Below, one piece after another: positions 35,801 to 45,100 of a stretch of DNA of 64,000 nucleotides. Source of the DNA: an uncultured Bacteroidales bacterium (lineage in GTDB: Bacteria > Bacteroidota > Bacteroidia > Bacteroidales > UBA932). The position numbers and the translations under genes are program-made. Below the pieces are notes generated by a model. The model had not been told where the DNA came from. It saw nothing but the letters and a program-made list of their open reading frames with translations, and did not search any database. Numbering within the stretch: the first letter of the stretch is position 1; the number at the start of each line of letters is the position of its first letter. Where the stretch lies: NCBI GenBank assembly GCA_900316525.1, contig ONDF01000010.1, positions 1 through 64,000 of the forward strand. The letters run 5' to 3'.

Positions 35801-36084
35801 GGGAAGACCGCTTTATAGGGTGTTGACAGTTCTTTCCGGAACGTGAAGGTCCCGGTGGCTCCCGCCTCGGAAAGCGCGTTGGACACAGTTCCGTTGACGT
35901 TGATGGCATCACCTGCCGACCAGGTGACCTTGACCCCGTCGATTTCCGTTCTCGTCAAGGGCGACAGGGTGGCGTTCAGGACGGTCTTTGCCGGAAGGGA
36001 ATCGTCACCACCAGGCATTTCCTTGGCACAGCCCGCCAGCAGGAGGGCTGCCGCAAAAGCGGCGATAATCGTATATTTTTTCAT
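32860..36084 (-). CDS. Large surface lipoprotein: fimbrillin-like domain plus two GLUG-like modules
   Basis: 1074 aa, lipoprotein signal (LLLAGC, Cys19). Residues about 30-255 resemble the fimbrillin/Mfa-like family (VLNATLSPLTRTEIDGVKVT, WSAGDAINVNG, AVFPADLY). Two homologous modules follow, starting at about 261 (GIPDVAELKAFAAAVNNG) and 673 (GIASADDLIAFAEAVNAG); each contains GNAF(S/T)G.F.GGNHTV and strands of the GLUG type (GGVVGYAAESTLKN, GGIVGFSTTVSG). This suggests a long beta-helical surface stalk. Such proteins often act as the surface glycan-binding proteins of a Sus locus. Binding role is inferred from position. Confidence 0.85.
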   Translation of the reverse strand: MKKYTIIAAFAAALLLAGCAKEMPGGDDSLPAKTVLNATLSPLTRTEIDGVKVTWSAGDAINVNGTVSNALSEAGATGTFTFRKELSTPYKAVFPADLYKDATTVTLPATWAVDDFDLPLYGYAESGKDLPFKSLTALIKLSVTGESTTTLKEVTVKGLSEEQVSGDFSIDYTTGALAPLSDSEASKEVKVNVGKTLSGEPVIIYIPVPAGTYASGYQIDLLDTEGGLMKNSVSARTLKAGELRIMPSLAFAPSQEPEENIGGIPDVAELKAFAAAVNNGLSIGRWLNDAGEVELLADLDLEGEEWTPIGNASVTTANAITGNAFTGVFNGGNHTVDNFKVTIPATDGGSVAGLFGAVQGATIKDLTIGSKVVLKTSSKTFVTLGGVVGYAAESTLKNLDSYATLVNDGGADNVRLVIGGTVGTMYASASAPCTAENLQGHASFDVTNTVNTKNGGTGFSVGGVIGFTDGESLEQAVQVTDCANHSSFSVQATRTGGVIGSMNDFTKAEGLVNNGNISCTDTKASNSRVAGIVSAMGNSTLLSNSTNQGDVVFAVADDKTHGYAAGIVGQTNDANSVTVIDGCASYGSVLSDIWYGTDKYIGIICANFNSKTITVKNCVLGGKIGPYTPTAESPVVELTESNFSQYYSLATAKSQKVTFENNSFGGGSSSEKGIASADDLIAFAEAVNAGNSTEAWQNAEGTVTLLADIDLGGKNWTPIGNVSSAGNANNASSPTGNAFSGKFDGGNHTVKNFTADVTIADNGVYGLFGYVQDATIKNLSVEADLTLRAAATADAGVLAGTVAGSTIENVTVKATLTISGADVDNKRFSVGGIAGFVFGTPEAPALIKGCTVTATANVESGKNTKNGATCVHYGGIVGFSTTVSGTTAIACTLENCVNNGTITAKSGRSAGILAAANLATLIKNCVNNATHTNSFANARIAQIVCTLGNYSGVVGCTNNGDLTTTDAKTTTGGMVALFNGDESYLEGGTNTGTIITGFDPSTDGNNRNFSGIIGANISKFKHVKDFVVSGKYGHYKGADAPEMETVTAENFRDYIGYRTEANDAKITGLTYVAP

Positions 36085-36096
36085 ATCGTTTGCGTT

Positions 36097-37821
36097 TTAG
36101 TCCCAAGTATCGTTGACAGGATCGAGATCGGAAATGCCGCCGCCGGCCTCCGGGGTTTCGGGTTCCGGACCGGAAGAAACATACGTGATGTTCGTAGCCT
36201 TCTCCTTGTAGGAGTCGTTGAGCCAGCCGATGTATTCCATGATATTGGCGGCGTTGACCGGATACATCTCGTGATTGCCGTCGGCCTTGTAGGCGCCGTA
36301 GCGGCCGCTCAGGATCACGTTGGAGACGTGGTCGAACTTGTTCATGTTCGCGCAGAGGAGCCCGGAGAAGTTGCGGTTGCTGCCGTCTGTGGACGGATCG
36401 AAGGCCGAGAGGATGGTTCCCGTGTTGCAAATCCGTTCACCGCCTTCGATGTAGGCCGTATCATCGCCGAGGAGGGCGACGAGGGCGCCGGTGGTCGTCT
36501 TGGCGCCGGTGGTCGTCAGGTCTCCGTTGTTGACACAGTCGATGACGGCGCTGTTGGCGCTCAAGTTACAGACAATCTGGCCGATACGTCCGTTTTCGAT
36601 GGTATTGAACTGGGAGGCGTTGTTGGTGCAGCCCTGCACGATGGCGCCGTAATTGGCCGTCGGGAGGATGCCGCTGCATCGTCCGGCCTTGACGGTCATC
36701 GTCCCGTTGTTCTCACAATTCTCGATATGGATCCGGGACTCGTCCTTGATATTGGTGGCGAAGGCGGCGATGCCGCCGTACATGACACCGGTGGCGCCGC
36801 TGGCCGTATTGGTGCCGCAGTCGACATTCACTTCCGCCTCCACCTTGCAATCCTTGATGTAGCTGTCAACGGCCGCGCCGGTTTCAGCGTCGAAGACACT
36901 GAAGACGAAGCCGGCGATGCCGCCGAGGGCAAAGCGTTTGTTGGCGGTGGTTCCGGCCGAAGTGATCTTTCCCGTCACCGTCACATTCTCGATCGTGGAA
37001 CACAGGACCGTACCGGCCACGACGCCCACGTCGGCCGTCCCGTTGGCGGACACGGTGAAGTCGGTCTCGATGTGGAGATCCTTGACCACGGCATGGTCCA
37101 AGACGCCGAACAGGCCGAAGGTGGCGCCGTTGGCGACATCCGCCAGGTCCTTGGATACACGGAAGTTCCTGAGGGTGTGACCGCCGCCGTTGAACTTGCC
37201 GCTGAAGGCGTTGCCCACCGGCTTGCAGGCATTGTTTCCGTTCCCCGTCTGCTCCACGGCGCCGATCGGGACCCAGCCGGCGCTGAGTTCGGCGAGGTCG
37301 AGGTCGGCCTGGAGCTCCACTTCGCCCACCGGATTCATCCAGCGGGTGATGGAGCCGCCCTCATTGACGGCGGCGATGAAGTCCCGGAATTCATTGATGT
37401 CCGGGATGCCGCCGATCCCGAGGCTCGGGTCGATATAGCCCTTATGGCCCAGTTGGTTGACCGGGATGGTGAGCGAGGTCTTTCCGCCCGAGAACACCAC
37501 ATTCCCGCTGCGCGGGTAGGTGTCGGTCGTCTCATTCTTGTAGTTGGAGGCAATGGTGAGGGTTACGATGGTACTCTTTCCTCCGCCGACGCCCGTGGTG
37601 GGATCGGCCTTGATCCAGTCGGGCGTGAGGACGATCCAATACGGGGCGTCGGTCGTGACGACAAGGACCTCCGTACCGGGGGCATTGGCAGCCACGTCAT
37701 TGACGGCCGTCCTGTCGGCCGTGATGGTATAGGCCGATCCACCCTGCTCCTTGGTGTTGCAGGAAACCGTCACGGCCGCTCCGAAAAGCAGCGCAAAGGT
37801 TATTCTGTTAAAAACTTTCAT
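36097..37821 (-). CDS. Surface lipoprotein: BACON-like domain plus one GLUG-like module
   Basis: 574 aa from ATG 37821 (MKVFNRITFALLFGAAVTVS, Cys21 lipobox). An Ig-like BACON-type domain at about 30-130 (APYWIVLTPDWIKADPTTGV) is followed by one module starting at about 136 (GIPDINEFRDFIAAVNEG) with GNAFSGKFNGGGHTLRNF and the GGIAGFVFSVFDAETG strand set. Its C-terminal half is closely similar to the end of the 1074-aa protein downstream (RNFSG, HV..., SG.YG.YK), so the two are paralogues. Position after SusD and the NAGPA protein makes it a candidate surface ligand-binding protein. Confidence 0.85.
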   Translation of the reverse strand: MKVFNRITFALLFGAAVTVSCNTKEQGGSAYTITADRTAVNDVAANAPGTEVLVVTTDAPYWIVLTPDWIKADPTTGVGGGKSTIVTLTIASNYKNETTDTYPRSGNVVFSGGKTSLTIPVNQLGHKGYIDPSLGIGGIPDINEFRDFIAAVNEGGSITRWMNPVGEVELQADLDLAELSAGWVPIGAVEQTGNGNNACKPVGNAFSGKFNGGGHTLRNFRVSKDLADVANGATFGLFGVLDHAVVKDLHIETDFTVSANGTADVGVVAGTVLCSTIENVTVTGKITSAGTTANKRFALGGIAGFVFSVFDAETGAAVDSYIKDCKVEAEVNVDCGTNTASGATGVMYGGIAAFATNIKDESRIHIENCENNGTMTVKAGRCSGILPTANYGAIVQGCTNNASQFNTIENGRIGQIVCNLSANSAVIDCVNNGDLTTTGAKTTTGALVALLGDDTAYIEGGERICNTGTILSAFDPSTDGSNRNFSGLLCANMNKFDHVSNVILSGRYGAYKADGNHEMYPVNAANIMEYIGWLNDSYKEKATNITYVSSGPEPETPEAGGGISDLDPVNDTWD

Positions 37822-37835
37822 GGTTATTATATGGT

Positions 37836-40265
37836 TTATTTTTCCGTTAAGAGGATATAGGACATGCAACTGCGCTCTCCCTTGGAGTCACAGACGCTGT
37901 TGACCAGGGAGCCGCCACCTTTGGCCGCATCCCAGATCCACATGGCCGAAGAGCCGCCGCCGTCCAGGCGGGTCGCCCACCAGCCGCCGAGCTTCTTGGC
38001 GATCCGGTAAAGCTCATAGCCCTTGATTCCGGTGGAATACCAGCCTTGGCGGCCGTCGATTTCCACCAGCCAGACCTTGGAACGGTCCTGGCTCACGACC
38101 GGGAAGGTGATCGGGTCATATTTCGAGTACAGGCTCGCCGACGAGCCCGGCGTATTGGATGCATCCTGGCCTTCGGTCAGCAGCTGATACATGGAGGAAT
38201 CCAGGGCGAAGATGGGCTTGGAGGCGTCACCGTCGATGGCGATGTCGCACTTGAACTCCACGGTATCCCCTTTCTTGACCTTGGCATACCATTCACTGGC
38301 CATATCGCCGGAGAGCGCGATACCGATGCGGTTCCGGGCCGTGATATAGGGCTTGGCGATGCTCCCGGAGCGTCCGTCCACGATGTCCACCACTTTCGTC
38401 TCGACATAACCGGTGTTCACCTTCATCACGTCTCCCGTATACTCGCAAATGACATAGAGGACATTGGAGGCCAGGTCGTTGATGAGGGTCGGGAAGGACG
38501 AATGCGGAACGCGGACATACCGCGACGTGAACAGGTTGACGGGAGAAACGGTCGGGGACGCATGCCGGAGGGTCGTATCGTTCACCGTGTTGAAACGGTA
38601 CTCCTTCCCGCCCATGCGGAGGGTCCCGGTGAACTTTTTCTTCCCGCAGGACGCCGTCCCGTCGGTGAATACGGTGAATCCCCAGGCGTGGTTCACCAGG
38701 TTGGTGACCACGGAAGGGTTGTTGATATACACCGGCTCGCCGTCTTCCACGTGGAAGCCCCGGCTGATTCCGTCATTGGAGTCGAAGAAGCAGCTGTTTA
38801 CACCCGCCAAGACCTTCTTTCCCTCGGCCCGGCGCCGGTTGCAGAGCATGGACAGGGTCTCCCGTTTGTTGTAACCGTTGTTGTTGTTGCCGTTTCCGTT
38901 GGGGTTGGGAATCAGCTCGTCGGCCACGGCGCTGTTCAGTTCGATACCCGGATCCTGGAGGTCGATTTCCAGGACATGGATATGCCGGGGAACATTGATG
39001 CAGTTGTAGTGGTAGTAGGTGGCCCCCCTGTGCAGCTGGCGTGTTTCCACGGTCTCCCAGTCATAGTAGGCATCCAGGGTCCAGTCCACCGTGTTCGCTT
39101 CCAGGTCATAGCCGGCCTCGTAGTTGATCATGGCATTCTTCATCATGGCCGGACAGTCCCCGACAAAACCATATCCGTAGTTGGAGGTGACATTGGCCTT
39201 GGTGCTGTTGTAGGAACACAGCCAGCCCGGCCCGTAATCGCCTTCCTTCTTGCCGGTGATGGTTCCGTAATTGGAACAGTTCGTGATGACGCCGGAATTG
39301 TACCCCACGATGCCGCCCTGCTGGGCGGGAACCGAGACGGTAATGTCGCCGTTGTTGATGCAGCCTCCGCTCTTCAGTTCTCCTCCCAGGGCGCTGTCGG
39401 AGTTGATATAGCCGGCGACACCGCCGATGATCAGGTTGTTCCCGGTGGCGGACGTCCCCGTCACGACGAGGTCGGCATTGTTGACGACACGGTCCATCTT
39501 GATGGCTTCAGCCCGGCCGACAATCCCGCCGGCCCGGACCTTCCCCGAGGGATTGCCGGTAAAGGTCACCTGGCTGCCGTCATCGCCGAAAGTCAGCTTC
39601 TGGACGGTGATTCCCGTCGCACAGCCAATGAGGCCGGCCATCGGGTATTTATCCAGGTCCACGGTCCAGTTGACGTTCTTGATGGTGCAGTTGTTCCCGT
39701 TGATGCTGTACTTCAGCGGCATGGCTTGTGTCCCGGCGGGAACCCATTCCTTGATGGAGGAGGCGTCGATGTCGTTCAGGAACTTGACCACGCCGTCCAC
39801 CAGGAACGGGGCGATGGATCCTTCCCCATTGACGGCTTTGGCGAAAGCCACGAGGTCTTCCGCCGTGGCAATGCCCCGCCGGGTGACGGGGGTCGTCCCG
39901 TCGCCCGCCGCCTGGTCGATGGAGACGGTGACCGTCTCCTTCCCCAGGTTGGAAACAGTGATCTGCGCGGTCCGGGGCTCCGTTCCCTTGTTCTCCTCGC
40001 AGTTGACGGTCAACGGGGAGCCGCTCTTGTCGGCTTTCCCCGACGCCGTCTGGATTTTGGCCCAGGAAGCGGAACTGCGCGCGTACCAGTCCGTCGAGGA
40101 CACGACGGTGAACGTTTTGATTTCACCGAGGCTCGCGACGGCCTGGGTGGCCGGTGACACCTGCAGCGGAGTATCATCCACCTCTACAGGTGCCGTCTTG
40201 CCCCCGCAGGCGGAAGCCAGGACAGACAATGCGATGGTTGAAACAACCGAAATGAATCTGCGCAT
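37836..40265 (-). CDS. BACON–GLUG–phosphodiester glycosidase (NAGPA domain) lipoprotein
   Basis: 809 aa, lipoprotein signal (VLASAC, Cys20). BACON domain at about 33-120 (STDWYARSSASWAKIQ), a GLUG-like module at about 126-380 (GIATAEDLVAFAKAVNGEG, GGIVGRAEAIKMD), and a phosphodiester glycosidase domain (PF09992) at about 410-809 with LAGVNSCFFDSND, VWLVEIDGRQGWYSTGI and the hallmark TRLDGGGSSAMW. The human homologue removes GlcNAc from GlcNAc-1-phospho-mannose, cleaving a sugar-phosphodiester bond. Here it is the only glycan-cleaving enzyme of the operon, which points to a phosphodiester-linked glycan. Ten bases downstream of SusD. Confidence 0.88.
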   Translation of the reverse strand: MRRFISVVSTIALSVLASACGGKTAPVEVDDTPLQVSPATQAVASLGEIKTFTVVSSTDWYARSSASWAKIQTASGKADKSGSPLTVNCEENKGTEPRTAQITVSNLGKETVTVSIDQAAGDGTTPVTRRGIATAEDLVAFAKAVNGEGSIAPFLVDGVVKFLNDIDASSIKEWVPAGTQAMPLKYSINGNNCTIKNVNWTVDLDKYPMAGLIGCATGITVQKLTFGDDGSQVTFTGNPSGKVRAGGIVGRAEAIKMDRVVNNADLVVTGTSATGNNLIIGGVAGYINSDSALGGELKSGGCINNGDITVSVPAQQGGIVGYNSGVITNCSNYGTITGKKEGDYGPGWLCSYNSTKANVTSNYGYGFVGDCPAMMKNAMINYEAGYDLEANTVDWTLDAYYDWETVETRQLHRGATYYHYNCINVPRHIHVLEIDLQDPGIELNSAVADELIPNPNGNGNNNNGYNKRETLSMLCNRRRAEGKKVLAGVNSCFFDSNDGISRGFHVEDGEPVYINNPSVVTNLVNHAWGFTVFTDGTASCGKKKFTGTLRMGGKEYRFNTVNDTTLRHASPTVSPVNLFTSRYVRVPHSSFPTLINDLASNVLYVICEYTGDVMKVNTGYVETKVVDIVDGRSGSIAKPYITARNRIGIALSGDMASEWYAKVKKGDTVEFKCDIAIDGDASKPIFALDSSMYQLLTEGQDASNTPGSSASLYSKYDPITFPVVSQDRSKVWLVEIDGRQGWYSTGIKGYELYRIAKKLGGWWATRLDGGGSSAMWIWDAAKGGGSLVNSVCDSKGERSCMSYILLTEK

Positions 40266-40275
40266 ATCCGCCCGA

Positions 40276-42132
40276 TTAGAAGGAAAGACCGTCGTCCCAG
40301 CCGGGATTCTGCGAAAGGGCGCCCTTGGTCAGGGAACGCTGGTCTGCAGGAATAGGCCAGAGGTAGTCCCGGTCTTCGTGCCACGTGTAGTCCTCTTTTC
40401 CGTAATACGTGAGGTATCCCACATTCGCGGAAGGGCCGCCGGTGATGGTAAACTGGTCTCCGATCTCGATAATGTTGGTGGCCGGAGCCGTCGTGGCGGG
40501 TTTGGTCCCTTGCCAGAGGCACAGGTCGATCTTACCGTCCTTGTCCAGGTCATACTCTCCCAGGCCATTCACCCAGATGCCGCGGAAACCACCCGTCGCA
40601 AGGGGAGTCAGGAGAGCGCCCTCTCCCCAGCGGAGAAGATCCCACTGGCGGAATCCTTCGCAGAAGAGTTCCACGGTGCGCTCACGGCGGACCTCCAGGA
40701 TGGCGGCAAGCTGGCTGCCGGTGGCGTGCGGATAGTAATCCATCAGCATCGGGTCGACCTCGGTCGGGACCCCGCCCATCGCCGGCATTCCGACCCGGTC
40801 GCGCAGGACATCGACGGTCTTGGAAATGTCGTCTGCGGTCAGTTCGCCCAGTTCCGCCTTGGCTTCCGCGTAATTCAGCAGGACTTCCGCATAACGGAGG
40901 ACCGGGAAATCGGTGGTGGAAGTGGTGGCCGTCTCGTGGGAGGAATCGGAAATGTACTTGATGACCCGGTAGCCGTTGAAAGTACGCTCCCAGGACAGGG
41001 GTTCATGGGCCGTTCCGTCGATGGCGACATAGTCGGGCCCGTGGAGGGTCTGGGCCATCCGGGGATCGCGGCCGACGAACATGTCGGCATACGACAGCGT
41101 CGCTTCGCCATCCTTGTAGGCGAAACCGATGCGCTTGGTCATCGACTCGCCGTTGGACTGCAGGTAATGGTTCACCATGCGGTTGCTGGCGCTGCGATGA
41201 TTGCTCTTATAGGTGAATTGGATTCCGTGACGGACCAGGATATCCACGCTGTAGCGGCGGGAAAGGATGGTTTCATCCGTTTCGGCGGTCTCCAGCAGGA
41301 AGTATTCCCGGTACGACGCATCCGTCGCTTTCGGGGCCAGCCCCAGCGTATTACCCGTATACAGTTTCCGGGTGCCGATCATCTTGGAGGCGGCATCGGC
41401 GGCCTGGCGGAGGAAATACTCGGACGAGATGGTCACATCGCCGAAGGTCTGGCTGTCCTGGGGAACATACGGGGTACCGGCATGGTACTTCCGGAAAGTC
41501 CCTTCAAAGAGGGCGGCGCGGGATTTCAGCGCCAGGGCGGCGTCCTTTGAAACGTGGTACACGGCGTCCGAGGGCCAGCGTGCGGGCAGCAGTTCGTAAG
41601 CCTTGTCCAGGTCCTTCATCACCTGGAGCATGACATATCCACGCGGATCGCGGGGCTTGTTCAGGTCATCCACATCGGAAGAGCCGATCACGTGGTCATA
41701 CCAAGGGATGTCACCATATTGGCGGACTTTATCAAAATAGAACCAGGCGCGGAAGAAATAGCCGACACCGTCATACATGGCTTTGACGGAAGCGTCGCTG
41801 CATTTGTTGTTCTCCAGCATGTAGTTGATATTGCGGAGCGGTTTCCAGGTGGAGGCGCTCCAGGACTTCGAAGACGGAGTCCGGGTGCCCCGCTGGATGG
41901 CGCTCAGCGAGGAGGTGGAACCGTTGTCGTCGGCGTTCAGTTCGGCCAGTTCGTCGGCCGTGGGCAGAATATCGTTATAGATCTTGTTGGCCCAAAGGTC
42001 CAGTTCCGCCTTGGAGGAGAAATAGGTGTCGGGAGACAGTGTGGTCTCAGGCGTCTTGGTCAGGAAATCCTCGCAGGAAGTCAGACCCAATGCCGCTGCA
42101 ACGAAGGACAGAGCTATGATAATCTTTTTCAT
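40276..42132 (-). CDS. SusD/RagB family nutrient-binding lipoprotein
   Basis: 618 aa, lipoprotein signal (ALGLTSC, Cys20). SusD features: SCEDFLTKTPETTLSPDTYF start, LRNINYMLENNKC, FFRAWFYFDKVRQYGDIPWY, LRYAEVLLNYAEAKAELGEL and RRERTVELFCEGFRQWDLLR. It forms the lid of the SusC barrel encoded five bases upstream. The GDIPWY and AEVLLNYAEAK motifs are textbook. Ligand class is inferred from the phosphodiester-active neighbours. Confidence 0.95.
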   Translation of the reverse strand: MKKIIIALSFVAAALGLTSCEDFLTKTPETTLSPDTYFSSKAELDLWANKIYNDILPTADELAELNADDNGSTSSLSAIQRGTRTPSSKSWSASTWKPLRNINYMLENNKCSDASVKAMYDGVGYFFRAWFYFDKVRQYGDIPWYDHVIGSSDVDDLNKPRDPRGYVMLQVMKDLDKAYELLPARWPSDAVYHVSKDAALALKSRAALFEGTFRKYHAGTPYVPQDSQTFGDVTISSEYFLRQAADAASKMIGTRKLYTGNTLGLAPKATDASYREYFLLETAETDETILSRRYSVDILVRHGIQFTYKSNHRSASNRMVNHYLQSNGESMTKRIGFAYKDGEATLSYADMFVGRDPRMAQTLHGPDYVAIDGTAHEPLSWERTFNGYRVIKYISDSSHETATTSTTDFPVLRYAEVLLNYAEAKAELGELTADDISKTVDVLRDRVGMPAMGGVPTEVDPMLMDYYPHATGSQLAAILEVRRERTVELFCEGFRQWDLLRWGEGALLTPLATGGFRGIWVNGLGEYDLDKDGKIDLCLWQGTKPATTAPATNIIEIGDQFTITGGPSANVGYLTYYGKEDYTWHEDRDYLWPIPADQRSLTKGALSQNPGWDDGLSF

Positions 42133-42137
42133 AATCG

Positions 42138-45100
42138 TCAGAATGTAATGTCAACACCAAGAGAGAAAGTCTTCGAATAGGGATAGGTGCAATCTTCACT
42201 GATGGAAGAGGTGGCCACCTCCGGGTCGATGTACTTGGTCGCCTTTTTCAGCGGAGACAGGTAGAAGAGGTTTTCACCCGAGAAATACAGGCGGGCTTTG
42301 CTGAAGACGCCGCTCTTGATGGGAAGCGTATACCCGATGGTTATGTTCTTCAGACGCAGGTAGGCCGCGTTCTGGAGGTAATAGTCGGAGGTGACCAGAT
42401 TGGACGTCGTGGCGATTCTGCCGCGCTGGCGCGGGAAAATGGCCTTGCTGTTGTCGGCGCCAGGTTCATCCGACCAGCACTTGCTGACGAAGTCTTTCGG
42501 GATGAAGGTCGGGCGGTGATAGGAGTAGGGACCCCAGAAGTAAATGCAGTTTCCGTTGGGCATCCAGCTCAGTTTGCCGACGCCCTGGAAAAACACGCTC
42601 AGGTCGAAGCCGGCCCAGCTGAATTCCCCCTTGAGGGCGTAATTGTAACGCGGGAGGGAGTTGCCGATGACGCGGCGGTCGCCGGGATTCTTCAGGGTAT
42701 TGTCACCCGTATTGATCTTGCCGTCCGGCGTGTTGGAAATCACGTTTCCCGCCTCGTCGTACTGCACGTTGCCTCCCAGGTCAACATACTTGATATCGCC
42801 CGCCATCAAGTGGTTCCAAGGAGCGGCCTGCCCGTTGATACCCTTGTTGACCGTGGAGAACGATTCGATGGAACGCTCATACTCGGCCGCTTCCTCATCG
42901 GTGGCGAATACGCCGTCCGTCACGTACCCCCAGATATCTCCCAGGCGCTTTCCTACATAATTCTCGCTGAGGAGCTTGCTTTCGTTGTCAAACTTGGTGA
43001 TATGGGTGACGAAGTCTCCGAGCGTGGCAGTTACTCCGTAGTAGAGCGGCTTTCCTGCAACGACAAGGTTGTCCTTCCAACTAAGGGCAAGTTCATATCC
43101 CTTCGTACGTAGGTCGGCTGCATTCTCCTGGGGAGCCGTCTCGCCGTAGACATACGGCAACGCCATAGCGGCGGTGAGCATGTCCTTGGTGTCTCGGATG
43201 AAGAAATCGGCATTCAGGGTGAGGCGGTTGCGGAAGAAACCCAGGTCAATGCCCACATTCTTGGAAATCACGGTTTCCCAGGTGAGTCCGCTGGAGACGG
43301 GCGCATCGACATAGGAGTATCCTGCATTGGTGACCCCGTCAAAGGTATAGCCGCTCAGGAGGCCGGTTTTCAACTCCTCCCAATAATAGTAGTTGTCGAC
43401 CTGCTGGTTTCCAAGGGTTCCGTAACTGAGGCGGATCTTGGCGTTGGAAACATAGGGTTTGACGTTCTCCCAGAAAGGTTCCTCGCTCAGGCGCCAACCG
43501 GCCGAAGCGGAGGGGAAGAAACCCCAGCGATGACCTTTCGGGAAACGGGAGGAACCATCGTAGCGACCGCTCAGTTCCACCAGATAGCGGCCTTTCCAGT
43601 CATAATTGACACGGCCGAAGAAGCCCAGCGTCCGGTAGGCGCTGTTGGACATGGAAGCCTTTTCGATTTCACCGTTGGCCATATTGATGAAGGACAGGGC
43701 GTCGCTGAGGGAACCCTTCTGCTGGACATTCAGGCTGCTGGAATGGTAGTCGTCGAAATTGGCGCCGACCGTGGCGGCCGTATGGTGGTTGCCGAACGTA
43801 TTGTCATAGGCGAAATAGGCGTTGATGACACTGCCGTCCTGATAATATCGGTACTCACGGGTAAAATCATAGACTGATCCGTTGGAGAACAAACCACCTG
43901 TAAGGCCGTTGCCCGTGTACATGCGTGCATTCACGTTGTCATAGGAGTTGGCGGTAGGAAGGCTGCGATTGTTCAGGCGGCGGTCACGCCGGCGGTAGGT
44001 ATAGTCGGCGACGAAGTTAAGGCCCTTCGCCAGATGGGCGGTGAACCGATTGGTCCAGGTCCAGTAGTTGTTCACATTGGTATTGCTGTTCCGGCCATCC
44101 ATGAAAACGCCTCCACGCCCCGACATCAGCGGGGAGGTGGCGTCAGCCATGAAACCGGGCACCATGGCAATAGTTCCGTCCGGGTTGAAAGGAACATAGT
44201 TGGGGCCCACGTTCTGGGTGACATTCCACATGATACCCTGACTGACATAGCCGGTAGAACCATCCATTTCCCAGAAGCCGCCCCAGTCGTACTTGTTCCG
44301 CTCCATGCTGATATTGGTGGAATAGTCCAGCCAGCTGCTGATCTTGGCGTCCACTTTTCCGCGCAGCGAAACGTTGTTGAAGATATCCTGGGCATTGCCG
44401 GCGAACAGGCCCTCCCGATACAGATACCGGGCGGAAGCATAATACTTCACCTTATTGGTACCACCCCGCACGGTCACGTTATGCTCGGTTTCGGGACGCG
44501 TGCGGTTGAAGATGAAGTTGTACCAGTCGAAGTTACCCAGGTACACATACGTGTAGGTCCTGGTTTCATCAGGAATGACCCACGGCCGCTCCGGATTCTC
44601 CGTTACGTCGTTGCGGCGGTCATACAGCATCTGGAGCTGCTCGTCGGAGTACGTCCAGGCGCCATAGCCCTTGAGCGTCTTGTAGAAATCGTTGGTCAGG
44701 GTCACATAGTCGTAGCCGTTGGTGATGAAATCGGTCGAGGTGGTGTTCATCGACAGGCTGAAGCGGCCGTTGTAGGTAATCTTCGCGTCGCCCTCCGCTC
44801 CGCTTTTGGTGGTGATCAGGATCACGCCGGCGCTGGCCTTGGCACCATAGATGGCGCAAGCCGAGGCATCCTTCAGGACGGAGATGCTTTCGATATCATT
44901 GGGGTTGACCTGGGTGAGGGAGCTCTCGATGCCATCCACGAGGATGAGCGGAGATCCGCTGTTCAGGGAAAGCTTGCCGCGGATATTGACACTGTAATTG
45001 GTTCCGTCGATAGAGCCGCTGGACGTGGTCAGGACCAGGGACGGATCAGCACCCTGGATGGCCATAGCGGTATTGGTGACGGGGCGGGAATTCAATTGCT

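Noticed and set aside
31780..35826. Very long open frame (over 1300 codons) on the + strand opposite the GLUG lipoprotein and EEP genes
   Set aside because: It is antisense to clearly coding, signal-peptide-bearing genes, has low-complexity Gly/Asp/Arg composition and no domain; GC-rich codon use leaves few stops on the opposite strand.
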